DNA of 6,363 nt from Microcoleaceae cyanobacterium UBA11344 (GTDB taxonomy: Bacteria; Cyanobacteriota; Cyanobacteriia; Cyanobacteriales; Microcoleaceae), in the NCBI GenBank assembly GCA_003483675.1, contig DMYK01000262.1:877-7239 (forward strand), read 5' to 3'. Under the pieces are notes generated by a model that had not been told where the DNA came from, did not search any database, and saw only the letters and a program-made list of their open reading frames with translations. Position 1 is the stretch's first letter. Every line of letters begins with the position of its first letter. Below are positions 5,487 to 6,363 of the stretch, one piece after another. Position numbers and translations under genes: made by a program.

Positions 5487-6251
5487 CTAAATTTGAGTTT
5501 TTTTCTCAAACACCATCAGATGCTGCTGAGGCAACATCTCTTGAGTCTCTTTCCAAACTAAACCCACCGCTGCCATTTCTTTTTTTATTTGCTTCTGCGT
5601 CATTTTGTGCAAACCTTTAATTGGAACCAGTGGGTTTTCGCCCCGAAACTCGATCGATACCACGCGGCCGCCCGGTTTAAGTGCTTTCACAATTCCTTGC
5701 ATCATTTCTCTGGGATATTCAAATTCGTGATAAGCATCCACTAGCAGCGCGACATCTACACTATTTTCTGGCAAATTTGGGTCAGCAATACTGCCCAAAA
5801 TTGGCTCAACGTTAGCGATATTTTTCTCTTGTTTATTCAATTTGATAAATGCGAGCATTTCCGGCTGAACGTCAACTGCGATCACCTTGCCTTCAGGAAG
5901 TAATGGTGCAATGCGAAAGCTAAAATATCCCGTTCCCGCACCAATGTCTGCTACAATATCGGTGGGTTTTAAATCGAGATTGTTCACTAATCTCGCTGAT
6001 TTTTCTTCCCGGCCGCGATCGGGTCTTTCCAGCCAACCAGCGCCTTGATATCCCATGACTTGGGCAATTTCTCGACCCATGTAAAATTTACCGATTCCGT
6101 CGGGATTGTGGACGGTTCGCTGCTGATAAATATTCTCGCTGCTGGCAGTTTCACTTGCTTTTACCGCTGCACAGGCATTGAGTGGTAACAGGCAAATTAT
6201 TGCTAAGATAATTGCTGCTAGTGGTTTAATAAATTGTGCGGTGTTTTTCAC
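5487..6251 (-). CDS. Lipoprotein with class I SAM-dependent methyltransferase domain
   Basis: The 254-residue protein starts at GTG 6251, with AGGA five bases upstream supporting that start, and ends at TAG 5487-5489. The N-terminus is a lipoprotein-type signal: a basic start, a hydrophobic core (about 10-24) and LNAC, with C27 as the predicted lipidated residue. The rest is a Rossmann methyltransferase: motif I ADIGAGTGYF (101-110) for SAM binding, an acidic residue at the end of strand 2 (D127 in VIAVDVQPEM), VDVALLVDAYHEFEYP (165-180) as motif II, and LKPGG (191-195). It resembles ubiquinone/menaquinone C-methyltransferase-like domains, but the substrate cannot be told. A lipid-anchored, apparently exported methyltransferase is unusual because SAM is cytoplasmic. 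It precedes ctaC by about 0.3 kb on the same strand; a link to respiration is only suggested by position. Confidence 0.85.
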   Translation of the reverse strand: MKNTAQFIKPLAAIILAIICLLPLNACAAVKASETASSENIYQQRTVHNPDGIGKFYMGREIAQVMGYQGAGWLERPDRGREEKSARLVNNLDLKPTDIVADIGAGTGYFSFRIAPLLPEGKVIAVDVQPEMLAFIKLNKQEKNIANVEPILGSIADPNLPENSVDVALLVDAYHEFEYPREMMQGIVKALKPGGRVVSIEFRGENPLVPIKGLHKMTQKQIKKEMAAVGLVWKETQEMLPQQHLMVFEKKTQI

Positions 6252-6363
6252 GATCGTCCTAATTTTGTATTTAAATTTTCTCGTTACCAGCCAGAGCCCA
6301 TTGGTGACAACTGAAGACTGAAGCCCATAATAAATGTCGCTTGCATTCGAGTCTCGATCCCCC

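Noticed and set aside
5321..5509. 62-codon minus-strand frame overlapping the methyltransferase 3' end and the cta leader
   Set aside because: Overlaps the certain methyltransferase frame, has no domain or Shine-Dalgarno, and its composition looks like spacer.
5492..5510. TTTGAG-T7-CTCAAA hairpin at the methyltransferase 3' end
   Set aside because: Lies inside the reading frame, is A/T-rich and weak, and no T-run follows on the minus strand.
6300..6363. tRNA-like 3' end or start of another gene at the right edge
   Set aside because: The T-arm-like bases do not pair into a proper arm, no acceptor partner is visible, and no coding signal was seen in 6252-6363 beyond the AGGA before the GTG start.

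Overview
The window looks like chromosome of a filamentous cyanobacterium, probably an Oscillatoria/Microcoleus/Phormidium-type organism. The clues are five copies of the palindrome GCGATCGC (HIP1) in 6.4 kb, degenerate heptanucleotide tandem repeats between genes, a cyanobacterial-type ctaC-ctaD-ctaE oxidase operon, and a palindromic AGGACT/AGTCCT intergenic repeat. The genus is inferred from overall character and was not tested. All convincing genes lie on the minus strand, so the window reads right to left.

Right to left: 5487-6251 encodes a predicted lipoprotein with a class I SAM-dependent methyltransferase domain. A gap of about 0.3 kb (5170-5486) follows. It holds the 5' leader of the oxidase operon, a possible 37-codon ORF whose stop overlaps the ctaC start, and a consensus-like promoter pointing the other way, antisense to the methyltransferase. 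ctaC (4162-5169), ctaD (2246-4051) and ctaE (1385-2008) encode subunits II, I and III of an aa3-type cytochrome c oxidase. All heme, CuB and CuA ligands are present. A rho-independent terminator follows ctaE at 1316-1343. A small HNH-nuclease gene (943-1224) comes next. At the left edge is a gene truncated by the window (1-849) that reads as a serine beta-lactamase/DD-peptidase-fold protein. It has no stop in the window and ends before the third expected motif.

The three Cox subunits form one membrane complex. CtaC takes electrons from cytochrome c6 or plastocyanin at CuA and passes them to heme a and the heme a3-CuB site in CtaD, where O2 is reduced. CtaE is the core accessory subunit. CtaD carries a YSHPAVY motif in place of the glutamate-containing GHPEVY motif, which places it in the A2 type of heme-copper oxidases.

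The most unusual structure is in the spacers of the oxidase operon. The ctaD-ctaE gap consists almost wholly of two adjoining heptamer arrays. One of them is split by a 95-bp inverted-repeat element. Removing that element plus one copy of a 5-bp direct repeat (TACTA) restores the heptamer phase exactly, so the insertion event can be read from the sequence. The ctaC-ctaD gap carries a different 67-bp inverted repeat. No wholly new multi-gene system is visible here; the repeats, the lipoprotein methyltransferase and the edge gene are the parts worth a second look.
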